Assembly: GCF_002911015.1 (NCBI RefSeq)
Contig: NZ_KZ626907.1
Location: 1-44,916, forward strand
Length of the DNA stretch: 44,916 nt
Direction: 5' to 3'
Source of the DNA: Streptomyces populi
Lineage (GTDB): Bacteria > Actinomycetota > Actinomycetes > Streptomycetales > Streptomycetaceae
The notes under the pieces were generated by a model. It was not told where the DNA came from. It worked only from the letters and a program-made list of their open reading frames with translations, and did no database searches. Made by a program: the position numbers and the translations under genes. This document shows positions 7,435 through 16,260 of this stretch, in pieces (position 1 is the stretch's first letter; each line of letters begins with the position of its first letter).

Positions 7435-8595
7435 ATGACCGCGACCGACACGGCGACGGTCCTTCCGGCACGGCAGACCCTGCCCGCCGAGGAGCGCCAC
7501 GCCACCGAACTCGCCTTCCTCGCCGCCCACGACACGGGCCCCCGCCCGCCCGGCTGGCGGCTGACGCCCCGCGCCGTGATCACCTTCGTGTGCGGCAGCG
7601 GCGGCGAGTCCCTCGTCCTGCCCGAGCCCCACGACACGCTGCCCGACAAGCTTGTCATCACCCCCAAGTTCGTCGGCGAACGCGCCCTGGTGGAGCGGTG
7701 TGTCGTCACCCTCGCCGGAGAACGCGGGCTCCTGCTGGTCGGTGAGCCGGGCACGGCCAAGTCGATGCTCTCCGAGCTGCTGTCCGCCGCCGTCTGCGGC
7801 ACCAGCGCGCTGACCGTCCAGGGCACCGCGGGCACCACCGAGGACGCCCTGCGCTACGGATGGAACTACGCCCTCCTGCTCGCCCAGGGCCCGACGCCGA
7901 CGGCGCTGGTCGACTCCCCCGTGCTGGCCGCCATGCGCGCCGGGCGGGTGGCCCGCGTCGAGGAGATCACCCGCTGTCTGCCCGAGGTGCAGGACGCGCT
8001 GGTGTCGATCCTGTCCGACCGGCGGATGAGCGTGCCCGAACTGGCCGGCACGGACGACGCCCAGGTCGCGGCCGCCCCCGGGTTCACCGTCATCGCCACC
8101 GCCAACCTGCGCGACCGCGGCGTCTCGGAGATGTCCGCCGCGCTCAAGCGGCGCTTCAACTTCGAGACCGTGCACCCGATCGCCGACGTCGAGGCCGAGA
8201 CCGCGCTCGTACGGCGGCAGGCCGTCGCGGCCGTCGAGCGGGCCGGTGCCGCCTTCGGCGTCGACGACGCGGTGCTGGACGTGCTGGTCACCGTCTTCCG
8301 TGACCTGCGGGCCGGACGGTCCGCGGAGGGCTGGGACGTGGAGCGGCCCGGCACGGTGATGTCGACGGCCGAGGCGGTGCAGGTCGCGGTCTCCCTCGGG
8401 GTGGCCGCCGCCTACCTCCCCGGGGCCGACTCCCTCGACCTGGTCCCGGGCCACCTGCTGGGCGTCGTGCGCAAGGACGACCCGGCCGACCACGCGCGGC
8501 TGCTCGGCTACTGGGACGGTCCGGTGCGCCGCCGCGCCGAGGACGGTTCCGCGGTGTGGCGCAGGCTCTGGGACCTGCGGGAGAACCTCCGGTGA
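7435..8595 (+). CDS. MoxR-family AAA+ ATPase (YehL-like)
   Basis: 386 residues. ATG 7435 has AAGGAA at 7424-7429. The Walker A motif GEPGTAKS is at residues 103-110. The Walker B position reads GRVARVEEI, with Glu-Glu in place of Asp-Glu. Sensor 1 is VIATAN and the arginine-finger region is LKRRFNFE. Residues 1-75 are a family-specific N-terminal extension. MoxR ATPases use ATP hydrolysis to remodel or mature partner proteins together with vWA proteins, and the next gene carries a vWA domain. The gene overlaps the next start by GTGA, so the two are made in coupled amounts. E. coli YehL is the nearest named counterpart. Confidence 0.9.
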   Translation: MTATDTATVLPARQTLPAEERHATELAFLAAHDTGPRPPGWRLTPRAVITFVCGSGGESLVLPEPHDTLPDKLVITPKFVGERALVERCVVTLAGERGLLLVGEPGTAKSMLSELLSAAVCGTSALTVQGTAGTTEDALRYGWNYALLLAQGPTPTALVDSPVLAAMRAGRVARVEEITRCLPEVQDALVSILSDRRMSVPELAGTDDAQVAAAPGFTVIATANLRDRGVSEMSAALKRRFNFETVHPIADVEAETALVRRQAVAAVERAGAAFGVDDAVLDVLVTVFRDLRAGRSAEGWDVERPGTVMSTAEAVQVAVSLGVAAAYLPGADSLDLVPGHLLGVVRKDDPADHARLLGYWDGPVRRRAEDGSAVWRRLWDLRENLR

Positions 8596-11500
8596 CGTAC
8601 CCCCAGGATCCACGGGCGGCCGTCGCCGCCCTCGCCGGCTCCGAGGCTCCGTACCTGCTGGGCGTACGGCACCACAGCCCGGCGCTCGCCGCGGCGGTGC
8701 CCGCCCTGCTCGACGCCTGCGGGGCGGAGGTCGTGTGCGTGGAGCTGCCCGCCGACTTCCAGCCGTGGCTGCCCCATCTGGGCGCGCCGGGCACCGTCGC
8801 GCCGGTCGCGCTCGCCGGGGCCGGTGAGAACGGACGGCTCGGTTTCTATCCGTTCGCCGACTTCTCCCCGGAGCTGGCGGCGGTCCGCTGGGCGCGGGAG
8901 CGCGGAGCGGACGTCGTGTGCTGCGACCTGCCGATGTCCGATCCCCGGTGGACCGCGGAGGGTTCCCTCCCGTCGGGCGATACGCGGACCGCGGTCGCCG
9001 AGGAGGCGCCCGCGGGCGCGGCCGTCTCCTTCGGGAACGCGCTCGCCGCGTCCGGGACCGGCCGTGAGGGTGACGACCTGTGGGACCGCTGCGTGGAGGT
9101 CCTCGCCCCGGGATCCACCCCCGAGGCGATCCGCCGCGCCGCGCTCGGTGTCGGCTGGGCACTGCGCAGCGACGCCGAGGCCTCGGGCGGCGCACCGGCG
9201 CTGGACCTCGCCCGTGAGGCCCACATGCGCGAGACGATCGCCCGTGCCGCGGGGGACGGTCGCCGGGTCGCGGCCGTCGTCGGCGCGTTCCACGCCCCGG
9301 CGCTGACGGCGGCCGTCCCGGCGCCCGGCGCGGCTCCGGCGCCGGGTGCCGCCGACGCGGTGCCGACGGCGGTCGCTCACGGCGCCGGCGCGAAGCACCC
9401 GGACGTCGTCACCTCCCTCGTCCCCTACGCCTTCGATCTGCTGGACTCCCGCTCCGGCTACCCGGCCGGCATCCGGGACCCGCGCTGGCAGCAGGCGGTG
9501 TTCCGGGCCGGGGGCGACCCCGGGCTGGTACGGGACGCGGCCGCGCGAGCGGTCACCGACGTGTGCCGGGAGCTCCGCGCGGCCGGGCACCCCGCCGGAA
9601 CGGGCGAGGCCGCCGAGACCGTGCGGATGGCGGGCGACCTCGCACGGGTGCGCGGGCTCGCGGCACCGGGACGCGGCGAGGTCGTCGAGGCGCTGACGAG
9701 CGTGATGGGCCAGGGCGAGCCCCTGGGACGCGGCCGGGCCCTCGCCCGGGCGCTCGAAGTGGTCCTGGTCGGCACCGACCGGGGCCGGATCGCGCCGGGC
9801 ACACCGCGCTCCGGTCTCGGCCCGTGCGTGGAGGCGGAGGTCGCCGCGCTGCGGCTGCCCGGCCCGGACGACCCCGCGGCACGCGAGGTGCGCCTGGACC
9901 CGCTCCGTTCGGATCTCGACGGCCGCCGCGAAGTCCTGCTCCAGCGACTCGCCGTGTGCGGCGTCGGCTACGGCGAGACCGTGGCGGTGACCGGTACGGG
10001 CGACGGGGCCGCCCTGACCACCCGGTGGCGGGTGTCGTGGACACCGTCCGTCCCCGTACGGCTGGACCTGGCCGGGATGCGGGGTGTGACCGCGGCCCTG
10101 GCCGCCGAGGGCACCCTGCGGGAGACCTTCCGCAGGGAGTCCGCGGACGGCGGGCCCACCTGCGCCCACGTCCTCGCGGCGCTCGGCGCCGCCGCCCGCT
10201 GCGACCTGCCCGCGCTGGTGTCCGAGCGGCTCGCCGATGCCGCCACGCTGTTCCCCGCCTCGGCCACGCTGCCCGAGCTCCTCGCCGCGCTCGACCTGCT
10301 GGAGGCCCTGGGCCGCGGCCATCTGCCCGGCACCACCCCGGACACCCGGCGGACCGCCGCCGGACTGGCCACCGATCTGCTGGAGTCCGCGGTCCGCGCG
10401 CTGCCGGGACTCGCGGGCAGCGACCGGCCGGAAGACACGGCCGCGATCGTCGAGCTGGCCTCGCGGGCCGGTGAGCAGCGCCTCGGACTGCGGATGGACG
10501 ACGCCCTCGCCGCCCTCGCCCGCACGGGCTCCCCGCTCGTCCAGGGCGCCGCGCTGGCCGCCCGGGTGCTGCTCGACCTCGACGACGCGGCGGCCCTCGG
10601 CGCGCGCGCCGCGGGCTGGATCGACACGGCCACCGCACCGGAGGCACGCCACGCGCTGGGCCGTCGGCTCGGCGGTCTGCTCAGTGGCGCGGCCGCGTTG
10701 CTCCAGGCGGCGCCGACGGCGCTCGACCCGCTCCTCGAGCGTATCGACACGCTCACCGACCAGGGCTTCCTCGACCGGCTGCCCGCCCTGCGCGGGGGCT
10801 TCGACACGCTCACCCCCGCAGGCCGCGACCGTCTCCTGCACACCGTGACCGAGCGGCTCGGTGACCGTCCCGATCTGTCGCTCACCGCCTCGCCGGGGCT
10901 CCTCGCCCTGTGGACGGCCGCGGACGCGGCGGGACTCGCCGCCCTTCGCGCACTGCGCCTGCCCGCCGGGACGGGCACCGGGCCGACGGCGGGCCCCGAG
11001 GCCGGCGCGGTCCCCGGCCGGCCCGGGAACCCCGCGCACTCCGGCCCGTCGCGCGCCGTGGCGGCGCCCGCCACCGCGGCGCCGTCCGCCGAGCCGCGGA
11101 TCACGCCCACCGACCGCTGGCGACTGCTGCTCGGCCGGGAGACCGACAAGCTCCCGCGAAGCGCCCGCCGGTACGCGCACGCGCTCGACGAGCTGTACGG
11201 CACCGGCCGCGGAGAGGGCTCCTCCGACCTCGGCCGGGAGGGCGGCTCCCCGGGTCGGGGCGGTGGCCGCGAGGCGTCCTTCCCGACGGCCCGTGAGTGG
11301 GCCGAGGAACTGGAGGCCCTGTTCGGGGCAGAGGTCCGGGAGGAGGTGCTGGCCCGCGCCGCCGACCAGGGCCGCAGTGACGTACTGGCCGAACTCGACC
11401 CCGCCGCGGTGCGTCCGTCGGTCGACCTGCTGACCTCGGTGCTGTCCCTCGCGGGCGGAATGCCCGAGAAGCAGCTGGCCGCTCTGCGTCCGCTCGTACG

Positions 11501-12224
11501 CCGCCTGGTCGACGAGCTGGCCGAGGAGCTCGCGACCCGGATGCGCCCGGCCCTCACCGGACTCGCGACGCCCCGTCCCACCAGGCGGCCCGGCGGCCGG
11601 CTCGACCTGCCGCGCACCCTGCGGGCCAACCTCGCCCACGCGCGCCGGACGGCCGACGGGCGCACCGTGGTGGTGCCGGAGCGGCCGGTCTTCAGCACCC
11701 GCTCGCGCAAGGAGGCGGACTGGCGTCTGATCCTCGTGGTCGACGTGTCCGGGTCGATGGAGGCCTCCGTCGTCTGGTCCGCCCTGACGGCGGCCGTCCT
11801 GGGCGGCGTGCCCACCCTGTCCACGCACTTCCTCGCGTTCTCGACGGAGGTGATCGACCTGACGGACCGGGTCGACGACCCGCTGTCGCTGCTGCTGGAG
11901 GTGCGCGTCGGCGGCGGCACCCACATCGCGGCCGGGCTCGGCCACGCCCGTTCCCTGGTCACCGTGCCCAGCCGGACCCTCGTGGTGGTGGTGAGCGACT
12001 TCGAGGAGGGCTACCCGCTGGGCGGGCTCCTCGGCGAGGTACGGGCCCTGGCGAACTCCGGGGTGCATCTGATGGGATGCGCCGCCCTGGACGACACCGG
12101 TACCCCTCGTTACTCGGTGCCCGTCGCCCAGCAGCTCGTCGCGGCCGGTATGCCCGTCGCCGCGCTCAGTCCCCTCGCCCTCGCCCGCTGGGTGGGCGAC
12201 CGTCTCCGCGGAGAGACCCGATGA
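8592..12224 (+). CDS. DUF5682-vWA fusion protein (YehM + YehP in one chain)
   Basis: 1,210 residues from GTG 8592, which overlaps the MoxR stop. The N-terminal part starts YLLGVRHHSPALAAAV, followed by VVCVELP and later AVVGAFHAPAL. This His/Glu pattern recalls EreA/ChaN/TIKI-type hydrolases and is typical of DUF5682. A long helical middle ends in a low-complexity Gly/Pro/Ala linker (about residues 795-840). The C-terminal vWA domain has a full MIDAS: DVSGSM (Asp near residue 1051), Thr in GGGTHI and Asp in VVSDFEEG. In E. coli the two halves are separate genes, yehM and yehP. The fusion fixes them at 1:1 and supports their working as one complex with the MoxR ATPase. It overlaps the SWIM gene by ATGA. 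Confidence 0.88.
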   Translation: MTYPQDPRAAVAALAGSEAPYLLGVRHHSPALAAAVPALLDACGAEVVCVELPADFQPWLPHLGAPGTVAPVALAGAGENGRLGFYPFADFSPELAAVRWARERGADVVCCDLPMSDPRWTAEGSLPSGDTRTAVAEEAPAGAAVSFGNALAASGTGREGDDLWDRCVEVLAPGSTPEAIRRAALGVGWALRSDAEASGGAPALDLAREAHMRETIARAAGDGRRVAAVVGAFHAPALTAAVPAPGAAPAPGAADAVPTAVAHGAGAKHPDVVTSLVPYAFDLLDSRSGYPAGIRDPRWQQAVFRAGGDPGLVRDAAARAVTDVCRELRAAGHPAGTGEAAETVRMAGDLARVRGLAAPGRGEVVEALTSVMGQGEPLGRGRALARALEVVLVGTDRGRIAPGTPRSGLGPCVEAEVAALRLPGPDDPAAREVRLDPLRSDLDGRREVLLQRLAVCGVGYGETVAVTGTGDGAALTTRWRVSWTPSVPVRLDLAGMRGVTAALAAEGTLRETFRRESADGGPTCAHVLAALGAAARCDLPALVSERLADAATLFPASATLPELLAALDLLEALGRGHLPGTTPDTRRTAAGLATDLLESAVRALPGLAGSDRPEDTAAIVELASRAGEQRLGLRMDDALAALARTGSPLVQGAALAARVLLDLDDAAALGARAAGWIDTATAPEARHALGRRLGGLLSGAAALLQAAPTALDPLLERIDTLTDQGFLDRLPALRGGFDTLTPAGRDRLLHTVTERLGDRPDLSLTASPGLLALWTAADAAGLAALRALRLPAGTGTGPTAGPEAGAVPGRPGNPAHSGPSRAVAAPATAAPSAEPRITPTDRWRLLLGRETDKLPRSARRYAHALDELYGTGRGEGSSDLGREGGSPGRGGGREASFPTAREWAEELEALFGAEVREEVLARAADQGRSDVLAELDPAAVRPSVDLLTSVLSLAGGMPEKQLAALRPLVRRLVDELAEELATRMRPALTGLATPRPTRRPGGRLDLPRTLRANLAHARRTADGRTVVVPERPVFSTRSRKEADWRLILVVDVSGSMEASVVWSALTAAVLGGVPTLSTHFLAFSTEVIDLTDRVDDPLSLLLEVRVGGGTHIAAGLGHARSLVTVPSRTLVVVVSDFEEGYPLGGLLGEVRALANSGVHLMGCAALDDTGTPRYSVPVAQQLVAAGMPVAALSPLALARWVGDRLRGETR

Positions 12225-14149
12225 ACGCCGAACTGCCCCCGGCGGCACCCGATGTGGTCGCCGCCGCCGTGGAGGGCCTGACCACCAGGCTGCGCAAGAA
12301 GCTGGACGCCGCGATCGAGTCGTACGCGGCCCTGCCGGTCGTCGTCGACGGCACGGTCCGACGGGTGCGGTGCGGTGAGGACGCGGAGGTCGCTCTCACC
12401 CCCGGTCCGTCCGGTTCCGTCACGGACCCGGACCAGGCGGTGTGCAGTTGTCTGCTCGCTCCCCGGTGTCTGCACAGGGCCGCCGTCCTCGGCGCCTGCC
12501 CGCTGGCCGACCCGGAGACCGGAGCGGACACCACGGACACCGCGGACACCGAGGGCGACAGTGTGCCCCCCGCGGGCGACGGCACGGCCCTCGGCGCCGC
12601 GGACACCGCCGCTCCCGCCGTGTCGCCCACCACCGGGACGGCCGCGGAGCCCGAGGAGACCGTCCCCCTCACGGCTGCCCAGCTGGCCGCCGCGTCCGGA
12701 CTGTGGTCGGCGGCCGCGGCGTTGCTCACCGCCGGGGTGCCCGCCGCGGGCGCGGTCCCCCAGGCCGAGTTGCTCAGGGCCGCGCACACGGCCCGGCTCG
12801 CCGGGCTGCACCGCGCCGAGGCGGCCGCGCTGCGGGTCGTACGGGGGCTGCGTGGCGCGCGTGCCCGCCATGACGGCCACCGGCTGGCCGACCTCGTGGC
12901 TCAGGTACGGGAACTGCTGCTCACCACGGCCCTGCTGGCCGCGGGGGGCCCGGAGCCAGCGCTGATCGGCACGGCCCGCCGCGCCTACCGGCCGGGCGGC
13001 AGCCTGCGGGTCCACGGGGTCTGCCGGGAACCGGTGATCGCCGCCACCGGTTACGGCGGCGTCGTCACCCACCTCGTCTCCGAGGACGGGCGCTGGTTCT
13101 CGGTCGCCGACGTCAAACCCGGCGGACCGGCTCGCGCCCAGGGCGCGGCCACCGCCACCGTGGCGCTCGGCTCGGGCAACCTCGATCACGCCCAGCTCTC
13201 CCGGGGCGGGCTGCTGGTCTCGGGCGCGACGGTGTCCTCCGACGGCCGTCTCGGCTCCGGCAAGGGCGTGCGGGCGACTCCGCTCGCCGGCGGGTCGTGG
13301 ACCTCGGGTCCGCTCGCCGCGCTGTTCGCCCGCCCGCTCGCCGAAGCCGTCGCCGAACGGCTCACGGCGGCGCCGGACGCCGACCCGGAGCAGGCCGAGC
13401 GGGCGGCGCGCGAGCTAGTCGGCTGCGACCTCGTCCTCGTCGGAGCGGCCGGCGACCACTTGATCGCCAGGGAACTGCCTTCCGGGCGGCCGGACACGGA
13501 GGGCACCCTGATGCGGCTGGTCCCGTCGAGCGGTCACCCCGGCCTCGCCCACACGGCCAACTTCCGTCGGCTCGCGTCCCGGCCGGGGCTGCGGCTGCGT
13601 GTCGTCGGCCGTCTGGACCCGGACCGCGCCGCCACGCTCCGCCCGCTGGCCGTCGCCCCGCTGCCGGAGACCGAGGCCACCCTGCGGCTGCCCGCGGAGT
13701 GGCAGGGCCACGCCGACCTGGGCTACGACCGCCTGGAGGGCGCGCACTTCCCGCCTCCGGAGGTCATGACCGCCACCGCCGCGCCCCCTGCGGACGGCCC
13801 GTGCGAGATCCCGCCGGACCCGCTGGCGCAGGCCCCCCTGTGGCGGCTGCGGCGGCTGGTCGAGGTCGCCGTCTCGGGCGGCCGCAGAGCCGTCGCGGAA
13901 CCCGCGCGCGACGGCGACCTGCGCGGTGACGGAGCGGCCCTGCGACGCGGCGGTTTCCACACGGCCGCCGACCTGGCGGCCGGCCTCACCGCGGAGGCCG
14001 ACCGACGCACCCGTGACGTCTTCGGCCGCACGGGCGGGGCCGACCCGGACCGCTACGCACGGGCCTGGCTCGCCGCGGCCGTCTATCTGGCGGGCGTCGA
14101 ACGGGCTCTGGTGCGGGCCACCTGGCAGCCGGCGGACGCCGGTTCCTGA
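12221..14149 (+). CDS. SWIM zinc-finger protein (YehQ-like)
   Basis: 642 residues from ATG 12221, in ATGA overlap with the vWA gene. The SWIM motif C-x-C-x5-C-x-H is seen as C75-S-C77...C83-L-H85, a zinc ligand set linked to DNA or protein binding. It is followed by a Thr/Asp/Ala-rich acidic linker (about 93-145) and a long strand-rich C-terminal region of unknown fold. It is the last gene of the operon. The stop codon touches the stop of the convergent response-regulator gene with no base between, so termination must occur inside one of the genes. The SWIM protein may provide nucleic-acid or target recognition; this is inference from the motif and context. Confidence 0.85.
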   Translation: MNAELPPAAPDVVAAAVEGLTTRLRKKLDAAIESYAALPVVVDGTVRRVRCGEDAEVALTPGPSGSVTDPDQAVCSCLLAPRCLHRAAVLGACPLADPETGADTTDTADTEGDSVPPAGDGTALGAADTAAPAVSPTTGTAAEPEETVPLTAAQLAAASGLWSAAAALLTAGVPAAGAVPQAELLRAAHTARLAGLHRAEAAALRVVRGLRGARARHDGHRLADLVAQVRELLLTTALLAAGGPEPALIGTARRAYRPGGSLRVHGVCREPVIAATGYGGVVTHLVSEDGRWFSVADVKPGGPARAQGAATATVALGSGNLDHAQLSRGGLLVSGATVSSDGRLGSGKGVRATPLAGGSWTSGPLAALFARPLAEAVAERLTAAPDADPEQAERAARELVGCDLVLVGAAGDHLIARELPSGRPDTEGTLMRLVPSSGHPGLAHTANFRRLASRPGLRLRVVGRLDPDRAATLRPLAVAPLPETEATLRLPAEWQGHADLGYDRLEGAHFPPPEVMTATAAPPADGPCEIPPDPLAQAPLWRLRRLVEVAVSGGRRAVAEPARDGDLRGDGAALRRGGFHTAADLAAGLTAEADRRTRDVFGRTGGADPDRYARAWLAAAVYLAGVERALVRATWQPADAGS

Positions 14150-14599
14150 TCAGCCGTTCTGCCGTGGCAGGCGCACCACCTGGACGAAGAAGTCGTCGAT
14201 CTGACGGACGGCCGCGATGAACTGGTCCAGGTCGACCGGCTTGGTGACGTAGGCGTTGGCGTGCAGTTTGTAGCTGCGCAGGATGTCCTCCTCCGCCGCC
14301 GAGGTGGTGAGGACCACGACCGGGATGTGGGACAGGGCCGGGTCCGACTTGATCTTCTCCAGAACCTGCCGGCCGTCGTACTTGGGCAGGTTGAGGTCCA
14401 GGAGGATCAGGTCGGGCCGCGGCGCGTCGGCGTGGGCGGCCCTCCGGTAGAGGAAGTCGAGCGCCTCCTCTCCGTCCCGCACCACGTGCAGGGTGTTGCC
14501 GATCTTGTTGTCCTCGAACGCCTCCCGCGTCATGAGCTCGTCGCCCGGGTCGTCCTCGACGAGGAGGACGTCGATGGGGGTTCCGGCGGGAGTCGTCAT
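14150..14599 (-). CDS. Single-domain (CheY-like) response regulator
   Basis: 149 residues, one receiver domain of the Rcp1/phytochrome-regulator subtype. It has VLLVEDDPGDELM (acidic pocket), phospho-acceptor Asp in LILLDLNLPKYDG, Thr in VVVLTTSA and Lys in YVTKPVDLDQF. There is no output domain. ATG 14599 overlaps the kinase stop by ATGA, so the kinase and regulator are co-translated. It probably acts as a phosphate shuttle between the kinase and the receiver-PP2C protein encoded upstream. Confidence 0.9.
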   Translation of the reverse strand: MTTPAGTPIDVLLVEDDPGDELMTREAFEDNKIGNTLHVVRDGEEALDFLYRRAAHADAPRPDLILLDLNLPKYDGRQVLEKIKSDPALSHIPVVVLTTSAAEEDILRSYKLHANAYVTKPVDLDQFIAAVRQIDDFFVQVVRLPRQNG

Positions 14600-16260
14600 A
14601 TCAGTGCCTTGTCCTCGGTGCTGTCGTGAAGGGCGTCCGCCGCGTCGGCGGACGGGACGGTGAAGCAGAAACGGGTGCCGTCGGTGTAGGCGGTGTCGAG
14701 CCAGATGCGGCCGCCGTGGTACTCGACGATCTTCTTGCACAGCGCGAGGCCGATGCCTGTTCCACCGTAGGCGTCGCGGCTGTGCAGCCGCTGGAAGATG
14801 ACGAAGACCTTCTCCTCGAACTCGCCGGGAATTCCGATGCCGTTGTCGGTGACGCACAGGCGCCAGGAACCGGTGTCCTCCGGGTCCCGCTCGCAGGTGA
14901 TGCGGACGTGGGGCGGACGGTCGGGGCGGCGGAACTTGACGGCGTTGCCGACCAGGTTCTGCCAGAGCATCGTGACCAGGGTCGGATCCCCGACGACCCG
15001 GGGCAGCTCGTCCGGCCGGTCGATGCGCGCGCCGCTGTCGGTGACCGCGCTGTCCAGGTTGGCCAGCGCCTTGCCGAGCGCCTGGTCCAGGTCGACCGGG
15101 AGGCGGGCGTCGTTGACGCGGCCCACGCGGGAGAAGGTGAGCAGGTCGTTGATGAGGATCTGCATGCGTTTGGCGCCGTCGACGGCGAAGTCGATGTACT
15201 GCCGTGCGCGGTCGTCCAGTTGGTCGCCGTAGCGCTTCTCCAGGAGCTGGCAGAAGGAGGCGACCTTCCGCAGCGGCTCCTGCAGATCGTGGGAGGCCAC
15301 GTACGCGAACTGTTCGAGTTCGGCGTTGGAACGGCGCAGCTCCACGGCCTGCGCGTCCAGGTCGGCGGCCTGCCGGGCCAGGGCCTCCCGCTGTTCGCGG
15401 GAGGAGTCCAGCTCGGCGACGATCCGCTGCCGCATGTTCTCGACGTCACGCGCCACGGCGGTGAGGTCGACGGGACCGCCACCGGTGATGACGTGGTCGA
15501 AGTCTCCCTGTGCCACCCGGCGTGTGGCGATCCGCAGGTCGTCCAGCGGTCGTGTCACCAGCAGGCGGATCAGGATCGTCAGCACCACGCCGGTCAGCAG
15601 GAAGGCCACGACCATGCCGATGAGCACCGCGTCGCGGAACGCGCGCGCGGAGTCCAGCTGGTCCCGGCCCTCGTCGACCGCCGCCGCCAGCCCGGCGATC
15701 TGCCGGGCGGACGCGCCGCGGATCCGGTCGAAGGACTTCTTGCCGCGTTCGGCGGTCGCCGCGTCGGTCGTGCGCGGTTCGCCCGTGGTGATGCCGTCCA
15801 TCAGGGGTTCGGCGTAGGTGCGCCGCCAGTCGTCCGCCCGCTTCTCCACCGTCTCCAGCTCACCGAGCAGTTCGGGGCGGTCGCCGATGAGGGCGCGCAT
15901 CCGGGCGACGGCGTGCTCCTCGTCCTCGCGGCCCTGGGTGTAGGGCGCCAGGAACTGGCGGTCGGCCGCGATGGCGTAGCCGCGGACCCCCGTCTCCTGG
16001 TTCACCAGGGCCGACTGCAACCGGTACGCCTCCGTCTGCGCGGGCTCGACGTCCAGGAGCAGGTGGTCGGTGACCGAGGTCGTCCGCTGGAGCAGCCCGG
16101 CGCCGACCCCGGCGCCCACGACCACCACCAGTGCCATGAGTGCCAGCACCAGTCTGATCCAGCCCTGCACCGTCAGCCGGCGTCCGGCCCACCGCTCGCC
16201 GGTCATGTTTCCCGTCCCGTCCTCGAAGTCCCTGTCGTCCCGCACGCTCTTCACACTCAT
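14596..16260 (-). CDS. CHASE3-domain sensor histidine kinase
   Basis: 554 residues from ATG 16260, chosen because it shares a base with the previous stop (TGATG). Order: TM helix (about 27-50), extracytoplasmic helical CHASE3-type domain with the NQETGVRGYA motif, second TM (about 205-230), HAMP, coiled coil, HisKA with phospho-His in ASHDLQEPLRKV, and HATPase with N box WQNLVGNAVKF, G1 DNGIGIP and G2 GTGIGLALCK. This is the phytochrome-like HDLQEPL subgroup, which commonly pairs with CheY-like receivers such as the next gene product. The signal is unknown. Confidence 0.92.
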   Translation of the reverse strand: MSVKSVRDDRDFEDGTGNMTGERWAGRRLTVQGWIRLVLALMALVVVVGAGVGAGLLQRTTSVTDHLLLDVEPAQTEAYRLQSALVNQETGVRGYAIAADRQFLAPYTQGREDEEHAVARMRALIGDRPELLGELETVEKRADDWRRTYAEPLMDGITTGEPRTTDAATAERGKKSFDRIRGASARQIAGLAAAVDEGRDQLDSARAFRDAVLIGMVVAFLLTGVVLTILIRLLVTRPLDDLRIATRRVAQGDFDHVITGGGPVDLTAVARDVENMRQRIVAELDSSREQREALARQAADLDAQAVELRRSNAELEQFAYVASHDLQEPLRKVASFCQLLEKRYGDQLDDRARQYIDFAVDGAKRMQILINDLLTFSRVGRVNDARLPVDLDQALGKALANLDSAVTDSGARIDRPDELPRVVGDPTLVTMLWQNLVGNAVKFRRPDRPPHVRITCERDPEDTGSWRLCVTDNGIGIPGEFEEKVFVIFQRLHSRDAYGGTGIGLALCKKIVEYHGGRIWLDTAYTDGTRFCFTVPSADAADALHDSTEDKALI

